64,000 nt of DNA from Larus michahellis (taxonomy: Eukaryota; Chordata; Aves; Charadriiformes; Laridae), in assembly GCF_964199755.1 (NCBI RefSeq), contig NC_133911.1, forward strand, positions 4,987,001 through 5,051,000, written 5' to 3'. The notes below the pieces were generated by a model that did not search any database, was not told the DNA's origin, and saw nothing but the letters and a program-made list of their open reading frames with translations. The translations under genes were made by a program, and so were the position numbers. Shown piece after piece: positions 15,201-27,300 of this stretch. Within the stretch, counting starts at the first letter, position 1; every line of letters begins with the position of its first letter.

Positions 15201-17539
15201 CAGAAGGAAAACTGATGTTTGTATCCAGGCTAGCTTCACTTTTCTCTAGGTCAACATGCTATTCTGGATGCTCAGTGAGCTAAACAGGCATTTGTGTTTA
15301 AAAAAACCCAAACAAATAAACAAGAAAAAATCCCCAAAACAAACAACACCTACTGAAACTGAAATACTCAGCTAATATTTCAATCTGTTTGGGTTTTTTT
15401 TCAGTCACTTAGAGAAATTCCTTGCCCCAGTAGACTTATAAATAAAAAGGAGCCACCACAGTATTCCTATCTTGTTTGCTCCTTTGTTCATACATCAGCC
15501 TCTCTGAAAAGAGCAGTTGGGCACAGCTACCAACATTATAAAAGCTTGTGTAAAATGCTGCTGGCAAACCAACATAAAGAGCACAATACCGCGTTGTAGA
15601 TCCTGCTCCCTAACACCTCCTATCACTCCAAGAAGCAGCTAGATTTTTTTTTTTTTTTACTAACAACTTGCTGAAAACACCATTTCCAAACTGCATCTAA
15701 TCACACTCCCCTCCTCCTGATATCGTCCACATCACCAACATCAATCTCCCTATTGCAACAAAACAACTCAACATCAGTGGAGTACAAGCTTCATTTCCAG
15801 CAGCTTTAAAAAAAAACACACTAAATAAGCAGGTCTCCAATCAATAGGGGTTTTGCTCTGTTTTGGTTCCAAGATAGGGCTTTTTTTGTAAACATACCGT
15901 ATTTTAAGCCTATTGATTTAAATTTAAGCTCTGCGCTAAAGTCAGATACTAAGCATCCCTTTAAGTCAAGCAGGGTGATTTGTTTAGGCTTCATGCAACT
16001 GAAACAACTGCAATATATTTCCATAGCAAAACCAGAGTGAAAAATAGCTGAACCTTAAAAACACTTAGTCTAACCAGGATACCATACAAAAAAGAAAAAA
16101 AAAACAACCCTGTACATTAGAAAGTTAGAGGGTTGATTGTCTTTTTTTTTTTTAAAGGCTAACTCCAACCCTGACCACCCCTTTTAAATTTATGAGTCGC
16201 TCACTCATCTGTTTTCAGGATCGCATAATAACTAATTGTTTTCCAATTGTAATTATTTTTTGAACTAGAAATTAACTACAATTCAAGTACTGTATTCATA
16301 TGCCAATGACACAGAGTGTAACATGTTACTGAAGCTTACACTGTCCTTAAATATGGCACGTAATGAAATCAAAGCTACCCTCAGGCAATCTTAATGTACA
16401 AACAGCTCTGCTGAGAGAATAACACCGGTTCTGCTGTGCCATTACGCAGCCAGTAACACACACTTGCACGTTTCTATATGCTCACAGCACACTTTATTCC
16501 TCCCACTCCCAAAAGTGAAATAACTTCTTTACAGGAAAAACAACTACCCAGTATGTCTAGAACAGAAAGATGCGGTTTATAGCTAGGATAGTAAATTAAC
16601 AAACAGTGTGTTATTAAAAAAACTCAACTATTAAACTGCAACATCAGAATGCCATTTTTCTCACCTGAGCTGTAATCAGCATTAAGAGTTACACACGCCA
16701 TATCTCTTCACATTCGTAAACGTTGTTGATTATTAGTCTTTTGCTGCAGCAGCACTGCATGTACACCCACAACTCCACAGGATAGACTTCTGCAGGCATA
16801 GAAAACCCCCACTAAGATAAAACTAACCCTCGGATGCAAGGAAATCACCACTTGTTAATCCAGCTACGTAATTACTGTTTAAGGCAGGTCTGTCTCTTCT
16901 AGCTCCACTTACCTTTTCTGCCCAAGAAATGCTTCCCATTTTGTGCAGGGATATCAAGAGCTTTGTCCACGTGGAGAGTTATCCCTCTCTCAGTCACTCT
17001 ATCCCTCGAATTCACATGCCATAGGAATCACAAAGCCACAGACACACAGCGTAAGTATTTCACTGTACCTCTCTGTGAACTCAAATCGTAGCATTCATGC
17101 AGACAACAGCCTGCAATAATGTTAAAATGATCTCTAGCCACACCAAAGCTATACACATGGTAGAAATATATATTAAAAAAAAAGCATCCTTAATCCAGAG
17201 ACATTCACCACCTGATTTTATTCAGGCAAGTAAACTGAAGTCATTTACCCCAATTATAGACTGAAGTCAGCTTAAGAGTCAAAATCAAAACTTTGAGGCC
17301 TCCCAATTAAACTAGGACAGCCACTGCTGCCTGTTTTCCAAAGGATCTAGCACACTGGCATCTTTTCCTTGACACCCACGTTATTTTTTTACCCCCTTCT
17401 GCATACCTCAATACCACCAGCTGGTTGAAATTATCAGTGAGCTAACTGAGATATTACCACACCTCAATAACTCAAAAGCTCAAGCCCTTGTGCAGCAGTG
17501 GCTCCTTTACAGCTTCAGCACACACTATAGCAGCAGTTC

Positions 17540-17609
17540 TGCGAGGAGCAGGGAGTTGCACTTGATGATCCTTACGGGTCCCTTCCAACTCCAGATATGC
17601 TGTGACTCG
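17540..17609 (+). mobile_element. CR1 LINE fragment, extreme 3' end
   Basis: The run TTGATGATCCTTACGGGTCC followed by CTTCCAACTCCAGATATGCTGTGACTC is the usual CR1 3' untranslated end in plus orientation. Only about 70 bases remain, so the copy is strongly 5'-truncated. Its 3' side runs straight into a G/T-rich simple tract. Confidence 0.75.
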
Positions 17610-17612
17610 ACA

Positions 17613-17716
17613 ATTGGGTGGGTTTTTTGGTTTTTGGTTTTTTGTTTTGTTTGTGTGTGGGGTGGGGTTTTTTGTGGGTTTCTTTGTTGTTTGGGTGTGT
17701 TTTTTTTTCTTAGGGA
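17613..17716. repeat. G/T-only low-complexity tract
   Basis: About 100 bases consist almost entirely of G and T on the plus strand, with repeated GGGTTTTTT-like units. The tract directly follows a CR1 3' end. It probably grew from the element's tail or is a polypurine/polypyrimidine expansion. Confidence 0.7.
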
Positions 17717-19191
17717 TGCTGCTGTAAAAACAGAAACATTAAACAATCATCAAGAAAAGAAACTATGTGTACACTGAAACCCACCTCTGCACACTTCCTT
17801 TTACTTTTGTCATCCCAATGCATTTATCTGAAGTATTCTCCCTTGGCAGCAGTTTCCCTTGCACACGTGCCTCCAGACCAAACATCTCAAAGCTAATATA
17901 CAAATCTGGAGTAATATTTTTTTTTTATTTCAAGACAGCTGGGGTTTTCATTTGAGGGGAGAAGGTAGAACATGAAAGAAAGTTGAGAGAGGTTCAAAAG
18001 AGTGTACTTCCGAGTCTCACCTCATGTGCTCCCTCTCTCTATATATTCACTTGCAGACAGAGAAAGAAGCAGAGCCAGCACTGGGAGGGGAGGAGGAAAG
18101 AACATACAGAATGTTTTGGCGCCCTTTAGCTTCTAATTTACTATTTTGCTTTTTTGCAAGGTTACCAAAAGGCCACCGTGGGGAAGGAGGAAACAGGTAG
18201 AAAATGCTTCCCATTCTGTATCTTTCACTTCTCAAAAGAAAAAGACACCGTGTTTGAGCGAGAACACGGTCCCAAACACAGCAGAGTGTACGGCAAAGAA
18301 CAATGAGCTCCCAAGCCTGGGCATTGTGTGCATCTACCTCCTTCTCTTCCCTCCAGACCTCATCAGCCGACACAACAAATCTCTAAAAAAAAAATAATAC
18401 TGCTATTCATCCAAACCAGGCCACCGAAATCAACCCCCATTCATAGTTTAAGGTATAAACTCAAGGAGTAAAACCAAGATAAGATGTATTTACCAGAAGT
18501 GCTTTTATTATTATAGAAACGCTTCCACCCCTCTTAACCACCATGGATTTCTCAATTCTAAGGGAGCAGTGTACAAAAAACCAAAATGTTTGCCTGGTAA
18601 TACTAGAACTACAAAAAAAATATTATACATTGCACATTAACTGGACATTTGACACGCGCCTTTTACAACCAAGAACTACTTCTTTGACACAGTGTTCATT
18701 TTTATCTGGTTAAAAGCCGTATTTAAGAACGGGCATACTATTTTATTTAAGTCACTTCACATTTGTTCTAAGAAAGCATTTTTGCTAAATTGTAACAGTA
18801 AGCATTAGTGACTGAGGCTCCTCATTTCAGTTACACTGGTGCACAAGCAAAATAGTATCTTTGATTTCAATAATTGGTCAATGCAACTCGGGAGTAAACA
18901 GACATCAGACAGTAGCCTGCTGACTGCATAAAAACGTTCTGAGCTTCTTATCTCCAAGAACATCACTGCTTCGAGGAAAAACTCAGCATAAGAAGTCAGC
19001 AAATCAAAATAACTGCAACCAGTGTGTAAAAATAAATCTAAGGAAAAAGACACTTCAACAATGAATCATATTGTTTTCTTCCCAGCAATTTCTTGAACAG
19101 CCAGTTTCAGCAACGAAGCCTCTCATGTTGTCTACCTCCTACTACTTTTCTGATCCTGAGCATCTTGTTTTCACACTTCAGAAAGGGAAAC

Positions 19192-19207
19192 GGGGGGGGG
19201 GGGGGGG
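19192..19207 (+). repeat. Homopolymer of 16 G
   Basis: Sixteen consecutive G residues are followed by TAGAGAAAGG. Tracts like this are prone to assembly error and can form G-quadruplexes. It lies about 600 bases downstream (on the minus strand) of the probable RERE first exon. Confidence 0.9.
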
Positions 19208-19489
19208 TAGAGAAAGGAAAAAAACCACCCTTTCCTATGCTACTAAGAATGTTATGATTAAATTCATTTGCATGAAATCTTCATTTCACAATTCCATACC
19301 TACCACACGTGAAAATAAGTGCATCTTTTACACACACAAGCCAACCTCCTCTGTGGGTCCATTTAGGTTAAATATTTCCCAATCTCCCGTTTATTTAAGA
19401 GGTTAACAAGTTAAACCTTTCTCTTAAGCCCTTCCTCCACTGACCATTAGCCAGACACGACACGACACTCTGGCAGAGGAGAAAACACA

Positions 19490-20430
19490 CAACACACCGA
19501 GGGCCGGGCCCAGCCCGCGGGGGCACCCCCGGGGCCGCCACAAGTCCGGCCCAGCCGCTCTCCCCGCCGTCCCCCGCCCGCAGCCGCGGCCCCTCCGCGC
19601 CCTTCCCGCCGCCAGCCCCGCGCATTCCGCCCAGCTGCGGGCGGAACGAACCCTCGTCCCCTCTCCCGCACTCATTAACACCGGCAAACAAATAAATAAA
19701 CCATCCCCGCACCGAGGAAGGGCCTCACCCCCCTCCCCGCCCTCAACCCCCGACTCGCCGCCACAACAAAACCCCGGCAACTTGCCCCGCTCCGCGCCCA
19801 CCTACCTCGGCGCTGGGCTACACCATCAACGGCGGCTGCCTCTCGCTGCCGGGACAAAGCGGCGGCGACAGCGGCGGGGCCGCGGGGCGGGAGCGGGGCG
19901 GCGGCGGCGGGGAGGGGGGAGCGTCTCCCCTCTTGCCCGGGCGGCGGCGGCGAGCGGCAGGGTCCCCGTGCGGCGCCTCTCAACGGCGGCAGCCCAGGGG
20001 CATTTTAACGGGGAGACGAGGAGCGGGGCGGCAACCGGGCCGGGGAGGGGGGAACGGTGGAGGAGGAGGAGGGGCGGCGGCGGGCCGGGGGTCCAGGCAG
20101 CCAAGCGCTGCCTCCGCCTGCCTGCCTTCCCTCACGCACGCACGGACCGAACGGGCACCCAGCAACGCAGCCAGGCCGGAGCCGCATGCCAGTATCCGGC
20201 CTCCCCATTGGAGGAAGAGGGACACCCCGTGACCCGGCAGGAGGTGGGAACCAATCGGTGCAGTGGATGGAAGTGATTTAAAAGAATAGGGGGAAGGCGG
20301 AGGGGGGGGCGCTGGGGGGAGCGGGCCCGGGGCGCTGCCGGGGAAGGGGCGCGGGGCCCGGCGGCACAAAGGGCCCGACCCGCCAGACACGGCCTCCTGC
20401 GCGCCCACACACATCGACGCCCCCCCGAGC
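19490..20430 (-). promoter_or_regulatory. RERE: CpG island, probable RERE promoter
   Basis: An abrupt change from AT-rich DNA to a dense GC- and CpG-rich block marks a promoter island. It has CCAAT boxes in both orientations (ATTGG at 20207-20211 and CCAAT at 20251-20255) and many GC boxes. A good donor site on the minus strand (GAG then GTAGGT at 19806/19805) suggests transcription toward lower coordinates. Long open frames across the island on both strands are a by-product of GC richness and are not called as genes. RERE is named by synteny with ENO1; the island could instead serve a non-coding transcript. Confidence 0.6.
19806..20110 (-). other. RERE: Candidate untranslated exon 1 of RERE
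   Basis: On the minus strand the sequence GCGCCGAG is followed by the donor GTAGGTGG, giving a plausible exon 3' end at 19806. The upstream limit is a guess, because no TATA box is visible and start sites in such islands are dispersed. No convincing start codon context or RERE N-terminal peptide is present, so the exon would be non-coding. The call depends on synteny and one splice site. Confidence 0.35.
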
Positions 20431-20817
20431 CTCTCTGGGTCGGTTTAACAATTAAATGTCAAAAGATTCGTGGGGGGGGGGATAATCGTTTTCAGGTGGC
20501 CTTCGTCCCCTGCTGCCATGGCACGCTGGGCAGGAGAAGATAACGGGGAGCGTGAGCCCCGCGGCCTGCCCGCCGCCCCCACGGCCCGGCCCCGGCACCA
20601 CTGGCCCGAGCAGGCGGGTGGGCATTAGCCATGTGGCTCAGGCCGGCCCCGGGAGCCGTGCGAGGCCTGGCACTGAGGCAGAGCAGCCCTGGTGTGGCAC
20701 CAGTGGGTTTGTACGTGGCCCAGTGCCCTTCCACCGGGGCTGTGTCGTGGTACGTGTTCAACGTGCCTTTTGCCTGCGAGTGTTTCTTACAAGTCGTCTT
20801 GTTCTCATGAATGAGTA

Positions 20818-21354
20818 GAATCATGGAATGGTTTGGGTGGGAAGGGACCCTAAAGACCATCCAGTGCCACCCCCTGCCCTGGGCAGGGACACCTCCCACC
20901 AGCCCAGGTTGCTCCAAGCCCCGTCCAACCTGGCCTTGAACCCCTCCAGGGATGGGGCAGCCACAGCTTCTCTGGGCAACCTGGGCCAGGGGCTCACCAC
21001 CCTCACAGCAAAGAATTTCTTCCCCAGATCTCATCTCAATCTCCCCTCATTCACCTTAAAACCTTTCCCCCTCATCCTGTGGCTCCCCTCCCTGATCCAG
21101 AGTCCCTCCCCAGCTTTCCTGGAGCCCCTTTAGGGACTGGAAGGGGCTGGAAGGTCTCCCCGGAGCCTTCTCATCTCCAGGCTGAACCCCCCCAGCTCAG
21201 CCTGTCCCCACAGCAGAGGGGCTCCAGCCCTCCCAGCATCTCCGTGGCCTTCTCTGGCCCCGCTCCAACAGCTCCGTGCCCTTCTGCTGTTGGTGCCCCA
21301 GCGCTGGAGGCAGCACTGCAGGAGGGTCTCCCCCGAGCGGAGCAGAGGGGCAGA
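20818..21354 (-). mobile_element. CR1 LINE, 5'-truncated 3' end
   Basis: The plus strand begins AGAATCATGGAATGGTTTGG and continues through CTTGAACCCCTCCAGGGATG, the reverse complement of a CR1 3' end. The element therefore lies in minus orientation with its 3' terminus at the low coordinate. About 535 bases remain and the 5' break is near 21354. It is closely similar to the copy at 59082-59733, so both belong to the same, relatively young subfamily. Confidence 0.92.
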
Positions 21355-24300
21355 AGTAAAGAGTTATCAGCATTACGAGTAAATGTGTTTGAAGTGTCTT
21401 CAATGGGAGACAAGGTGCAAAATTTTATGGCTGTGTCAGAAGCTTTTGCCTGTGCTGTGGCTCCATTCCATCAGACCTTTTAGGTCCGCACTCCATATTA
21501 GTCACATTAATCCACCATTACTGGTCTTGCACACAAAGTGAGGATTATGCATAAGTGCATTTCTAGATAAAAAGCTGATGCTGCTTCTTATTGCTCTGTG
21601 CGGTGAGGAAGTTGTCACAACAGCAGAATTCCAAATTACTGAGTAGCAATTAATAAAATACTTGGTCACTTAGGAATTTTTAAGCTGCTTCATCTCTGAG
21701 CTGTCACATAGTTAGAAAAGATAGCACAAAGGTACCAGCACCGAAAACAGCACAAACTTGTTATTTAACATTAACCTCACCTTTCATCCGCAGAACACAG
21801 GCCAGCAAAATAAATCACATGGCTGTAAAGAAAGTCACACAACCTTCCTGGGTATCTGAGAAATTTCATGTGGAATTATATCTTCTTTTTGAAAAAGCAC
21901 TAGGATATGGCAGGACAGATTTTGCCCTCAATTACAGTTGTATAACCCCAACTGTTTGCTGTCTGTGTAAACTGTCTTCATGGCTGATTCTAGTAGCATC
22001 ACTGGAGATAAGTTGGAGGCTGTTAACGTCATTGCCTTTAGCAGAGGGAAGGGGGAACCGTCTTCACTGAAGAGAAAGGCACACACAAGGAGATTTGAGG
22101 TCTGTACATCAGAGGAATTTAGTTCTTTGCCCTGGACATACAGGACAAATTTATCCCTAGCATAACTTCAGGGACATTACCACCAGAGGTTGAGACACGG
22201 AGTTGATGGTGTTCTAATAACTAATTTAGATAAGCGTCTAAAAATGCACATCAGTTAAATGTCTGACACAGCCATTTTGGAGGCTACACTTAAGCTGTCC
22301 TTGATAGAGTCTGATTCCATCTCTCCTATTTTCTCTGCTAATTACAATTTCATGTTCCTTGCTCTCTGGATGTGTGCATTAAAAACTGTGAATTGCCACA
22401 ACGGCGGGCTTGCCTTCAGCTTTCCCCAGTCACCACACCTCTGTGATGGGAAAATTCTCCCCAGCAGCCCCTCTCTCTCTCTCTCTTTCTCTCCCTTTTT
22501 CCTCTTCTACTAACCTCCTGGTCATCATGTCACCACACAAGGATTAGAAGTATTTACTCACAACATCTTGATGTCATATTTTATTGTTAAACAAAACCAA
22601 GCACGTTTGGGGGGAATTTCCTCCTGTATTGTGTAACTAACATCTGTGTCCCCCTTGGAATTCACACAAGTTGAACTGCAGAAGTAGGTGATTATTCACA
22701 GCCAGGGCATACCCACATCCTCATACCACGAACAACTGATCCAATTATAAGTTTGCTGCTTAACCGGAGGATTGTTGCAGGAATAGCACTTGAAGCTGAT
22801 TTTTTTTCGCTTATTTTTGGCAAACATGCAGCCCTCCCTGCAGATACTAATAAACAAAGTCACAGAGCTTGTCCTGTAATCTTCCACCAGCTAAAGTAGT
22901 ACAAGGTGTAGTTGCCACAAGGAAGATCAAGGAAGACCCAAACGCTGCAGAGAGAAATTGTTGCTCCTCTATCTGGTGACTGCAGGTTTTCATGGTTCCC
23001 AGCCCAGTGGACAGAGATTGAGGGTGAAATGGTCTGGGCATGTTCTACATGTGAAATATTTTATGTACGTATAGATTGTCTATATGAGATACCGGCAGGT
23101 CTCTAACAAGTCTGTTTCTGACATCTTCGCAATGTTTTGTGCGTCTATCCCCCAGCGCTCCTGGGAGGTATAAAATTGCTGACGCAGAGAAAGCCTAATT
23201 GGCCAAATCCACAAAGAGAGTTGAATTCCAACATGCCACATAAGGTATCTACACACAAAATGTTAATCCTCAAAATCCTGTTCCTTACCCCGGGATATAT
23301 TCTAAGGATCTGATGCAGCAACATTTCTGCTATCCAAGTATTCTGGATCTGAAACGCCGCTGCTGCTGTCAGCTAGAAACGCCTCTGTCTTGGCCGCAAG
23401 CAGGGTCCCACCGGTCCCACCAGAGTTCTGCTGGTCATTCATCGGCATCCACTGAGGCAAGACATCGCAGAAACTTCAAATATTTAGTAGTATTATCCTT
23501 ATTTTATGTAAAAAAATCATAATGTTTTGTCTGTTACCATTCCATCTTCTTCATTACAAAAGAAAAAACTAAAACCCACAAACAAAAAAGCCCGTGGCAA
23601 AATACCACTTAGCGAACGGACAGAAAGCAGGCGCTGATGCAAAGGAAAATCGCTTTCAGACAAAACAGGTCATCAATGAGTGAAGAGTTAAAATGTTTTG
23701 TGGCAACTTTGCTGCCAAATGCAGATAACACTCGTGTGGGTAGAGAAAAGTATCTGTGGTGCCTCCAGCAAACCTTAGAAAGACTCTTGAAGGGAATAAA
23801 TGCATTTGCATAATAATGATGTGAAGCATTTCTGGATTTATTAGTGTGAGTTCTATTACAACTCCTACCCTGGGTAAAGGAAGATTCTGCAAACAACTTT
23901 TGACTCCTTTCAGATGCTGATCTGGTTTCTGCACATGCATAAAAATTTTCTGACACGTCCCTTTTGCTGCAAAGTTTAGTGGCAGTGTATGGGAGAGACC
24001 ATGAACTTACCTGTTCAGTCAGTAGCCATGGAGGTTTATTACACGGATAACTGACTTAGTTCTGGCCTAAATTGTTTTTTCTTTGTAGTTTTAGATGACG
24101 TTTCTTTCTTTCTCCCTTTGTTAGCCCTTGCGTCTATTATATCTGACATCTGTAAGTTAGTGTATGTGCTGTATTTAACTTTTTTCAATAATCTCTTTAA
24201 ATATGTGTTTTAACATGGCTTTTTTTTTAATAACTGTCACTTTGCCAACTGAAGGACACAAAAATCTATGAGGAAAAAAATCTACCTAAGAAATATGAAG

Positions 24301-27300
24301 TCAAAAACCACCAATACTGAGAATTCTGTGAACACCATTTCAACCCAACTAATTAAAATAAGGGAGAGAGCTTTGGTGGTTTTTTTTATTCTACAGTCAT
24401 GAAATTACAAACCAGCCCTTGACCATGACAGATGAGTCAGGTTCTAACCTCAGCAATGCAGTAAAAACTCAGCTCTAATGAAACAGGCAAATGTCAATAC
24501 AGCGATTAGCTTGGAAGATAATATTCTGAGAGGCTTTTACAGATGACCTAACTCCACTCACAAAAAAGGATTATGTTCTTTCTTTCCCTTTGTAATACCT
24601 GAATACCAGCCCTTCAGCTGAAAACTGTTTGCTTTGGGGGTTTTTCTGTTTTGTTTTGTTTACTGTAGAAATCCTAGGAATTTAAAATCTCATTTTCACA
24701 CATATTGCTAGAGAACTTCTTTGGAAGGCTCGTACCACTTGATGGACAATGCACTGGATGGTTGTGAACTCCTCCTGGACACAGTTACCTCTAGTTATAA
24801 CTGGCTGTATGGGTTGCAATGAGAGCAAATAGTAATTTAAGTGAGATTTAAACCAGATTGAGCGCATTCACACACAAAAGTACAGCAGCTCAACAGAATC
24901 TGTTAAAAAGAATCATGTTTTTTGTTAGTCTGAGGGAACTTTTTAGAAACTGGAGAAACAAGTTACCATCAGGATAGGCCAAAGTGACAAGTCTCTGGGT
25001 ACCAGCTCCCCCGCGGTGACTACGGCACCGACGCTCTTGGTGTCTTGCGGTGCCACTGGAAGAGGAAGAAGCAACTGGTTATTTATCATGGAGTGAGAGT
25101 GTGCCCACTGCGGAGCTCACGGCGTCAGCGGCACGCAGCGCGTTCACAGCCCGCTTCCACCTTGGTGGCTTCTTTCAGATTCTTTAACATCAGGCTCCTC
25201 AGTCACCTTTGAATACATTTTTCTGTGATCTAAAAAAGTGTCTTGTCTGTATCTTTGCATAAGGCTCAATCATTATATCTCTGCTATGAGGTATTTAATA
25301 CATTGATAGCACATACAACCCTGAAATTTCTGCTTTTAATATTCTACAACATCCCAGAAATGTAAAATGTTATAAATTAGTTTCCTCAGGAAAAAAAAAA
25401 AAAAAAAATCTTTTTATCTTTTAAAGGTTTTCCATTTCCCTGACTCAGACCATTTCCTAGTGGGTTCTGCATAATGAATATTAGCAGAGGTTGGCTTACC
25501 ACAGTGTCTAGCGAGACTCATTTATCAAAGCCCAGGATGTGCGCCATGCAAAGGGGAAAAAAAAAAAATCCCATTGAAAACGAACAAAAAATTTCAGCCC
25601 TAACAATCGTTCCTCTCATTTTTGTATACTTGGGCATGTTCCAGTGCATGCAGCGGGAAGACAAAATGGCCATCTGCAGAACATGAAATGTATCTAACGA
25701 GAGATTTGTACACCTTGAAAGTCACCAGTGCTGAAGCTGCAAATGACTAATGACAGTCTTTCCTCATGAGCGGGATTAATTGCATCACCCCTTGACGCTT
25801 ATTTCTGTAGCCCGTTTGTACCTGGGGATAGTCACGAGGTAATTCATTCTGTGATTTACATACCAGATAAAATCTGGTAAGCAAAGGAAATATAACAAAC
25901 TTACCGTCAACCCAAAACAGCTTTTGGATGGTAATAACATCACAAACTGAATGTAGTCCTTTTAAACCGAATACCGTAAAAAGGATCCTAAGCACCGGGG
26001 GGCTTGTGTGTGTTTTTGTCGTATATTTTTGTACCTTTTCACTTCCAGGCGTCTTCACTTCCCCCGTTTGAGAAGCAGCAGCCACTGGCCATCAAGTAGC
26101 GGCTGAGGACGAGCACATTCACACACACAAATATAGGGGCTTCTTTAGATCTGCTTCGGTAGCCATATGCCGGGAAGGCAGAGACACATCAATCTGCTGC
26201 TTTCCCATAGAAAAGTGCCATTTTTGCATAAGGTCACATCCTGCAGACGCACACGCGTCTAACGCAGCTCCGAAGCGGGTGTATTTCCAATTTCATCTAA
26301 ACTCTTGGGCTGCCGTAAGGAGAATTCACTGTCAGTGACGAGCTTTGGCACAGGGCGCTGGCTCATTTCTGCGTTTCTTATGGTTAACATCAAATGATTG
26401 CTCATAATAGAAGCGTATGTAAAAACCAGTTGAATCTGAAGTTACAGAGTGGAAAACTGGCTGCCTCCGACGTGCCAAAAGCGTGATGGGGTTGGTAGAG
26501 GCTCACTGGCCTTGCAGGAAAGGGAGCTCTGGAATCCCAGCACTGGTCCGACAAGGCATGGACCAAAAAAAAGTGGGAAAAAAGTGATTTCCACGTGCAG
26601 TCAAGAACAGGGGTGAGGGGAGGAATTCAGAGCTTCGCAGTGCCTGCTGTTGGGCCCGCTGAGCTGGAAGCAGATTCTCTTGCTCCTGGGGAGGCCGAAT
26701 TCCACCACGCTGGGAAGAAGCCCCATCTTTTTGCCGGCGGTGTCTGTCCCCAGGCCGGCAGGGAAGGTTTCAGGGGGAAAGCAAAAATCAGGCTTGTGCT
26801 GCCAGCACAATGGGACCACAAACCGAGGGGGACGCGAAAGGAGACGTGGCGTAGACACCTCTGTGCCTTTGATGGAAACTCCGAGCAGGGCAGTGGAGGG
26901 AAGCACAAAGCTGCTGATCCGTCTGGCTCCCGCGGCCTACGTGCTTTCTGTTTGTTCAAAGGTTCGCTCTGATATTTTTGAGCCATCCTCTACCGCTAAT
27001 GTGGAACACCTCATCTGTGCACTTACTGCATTTCCACTATAAATTCACTGCTTCTCCTCTAGTGCAGAAAGTAGTAAATGGATTTACAAGCTTCTCTTCT
27101 TGTCCTCAGTGACTGACTTCACTTTAAACTGTTATAAATGGCCAAAGCGTTCAAGGGAGAGAGAGGTGGATTGATTGCAGATTTGCATTTTTGTCCTTCC
27201 CACTGCAAATCTGCTCCTCCTGGAGGAGGTTTCTGGCTCCCACCTCCCCCTTGTAGCTGCTCTTTCCCTGGTGTTGCAACACTGCTGCCTTTGATGGTAC

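Larger units (their letters stand above)
1..19805 (-). other. RERE: Exon-free AT-rich DNA, probable RERE intron 1
   Basis: No open frame here looks like a conserved protein. The longest frames (about 130 codons near 11.9-12.4 kb) are AT-rich, lack recognisable motifs and overlap on both strands. The DNA is AT-rich with many A and T tracts, for example 9530-9574, 15300-15330 and 16141-16156. Apart from a CR1 scrap at 17540 and a 27-bp duplication at 6185, I recognise nothing. It lies 3' of a CpG-island promoter read on the minus strand. In amniotes RERE lies next to the 3' end of ENO1, on the same strand, and has a very long first intron, so this is inferred to be RERE intron 1. No RERE coding exon is visible, so the assignment rests on synteny only. 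Confidence 0.45.

Noticed and set aside
19395-20414. Several long overlapping open frames on both strands rich in Gly, Arg, Pro and Ala
   Set aside because: They lie in a CpG island where stop codons are rare, overlap in five frames and have no domain. They are treated as composition artefacts of a promoter.
20828-21483. Open frames of 101 and 134 codons on the plus strand
   Set aside because: They are antisense translations of a CR1 tail.
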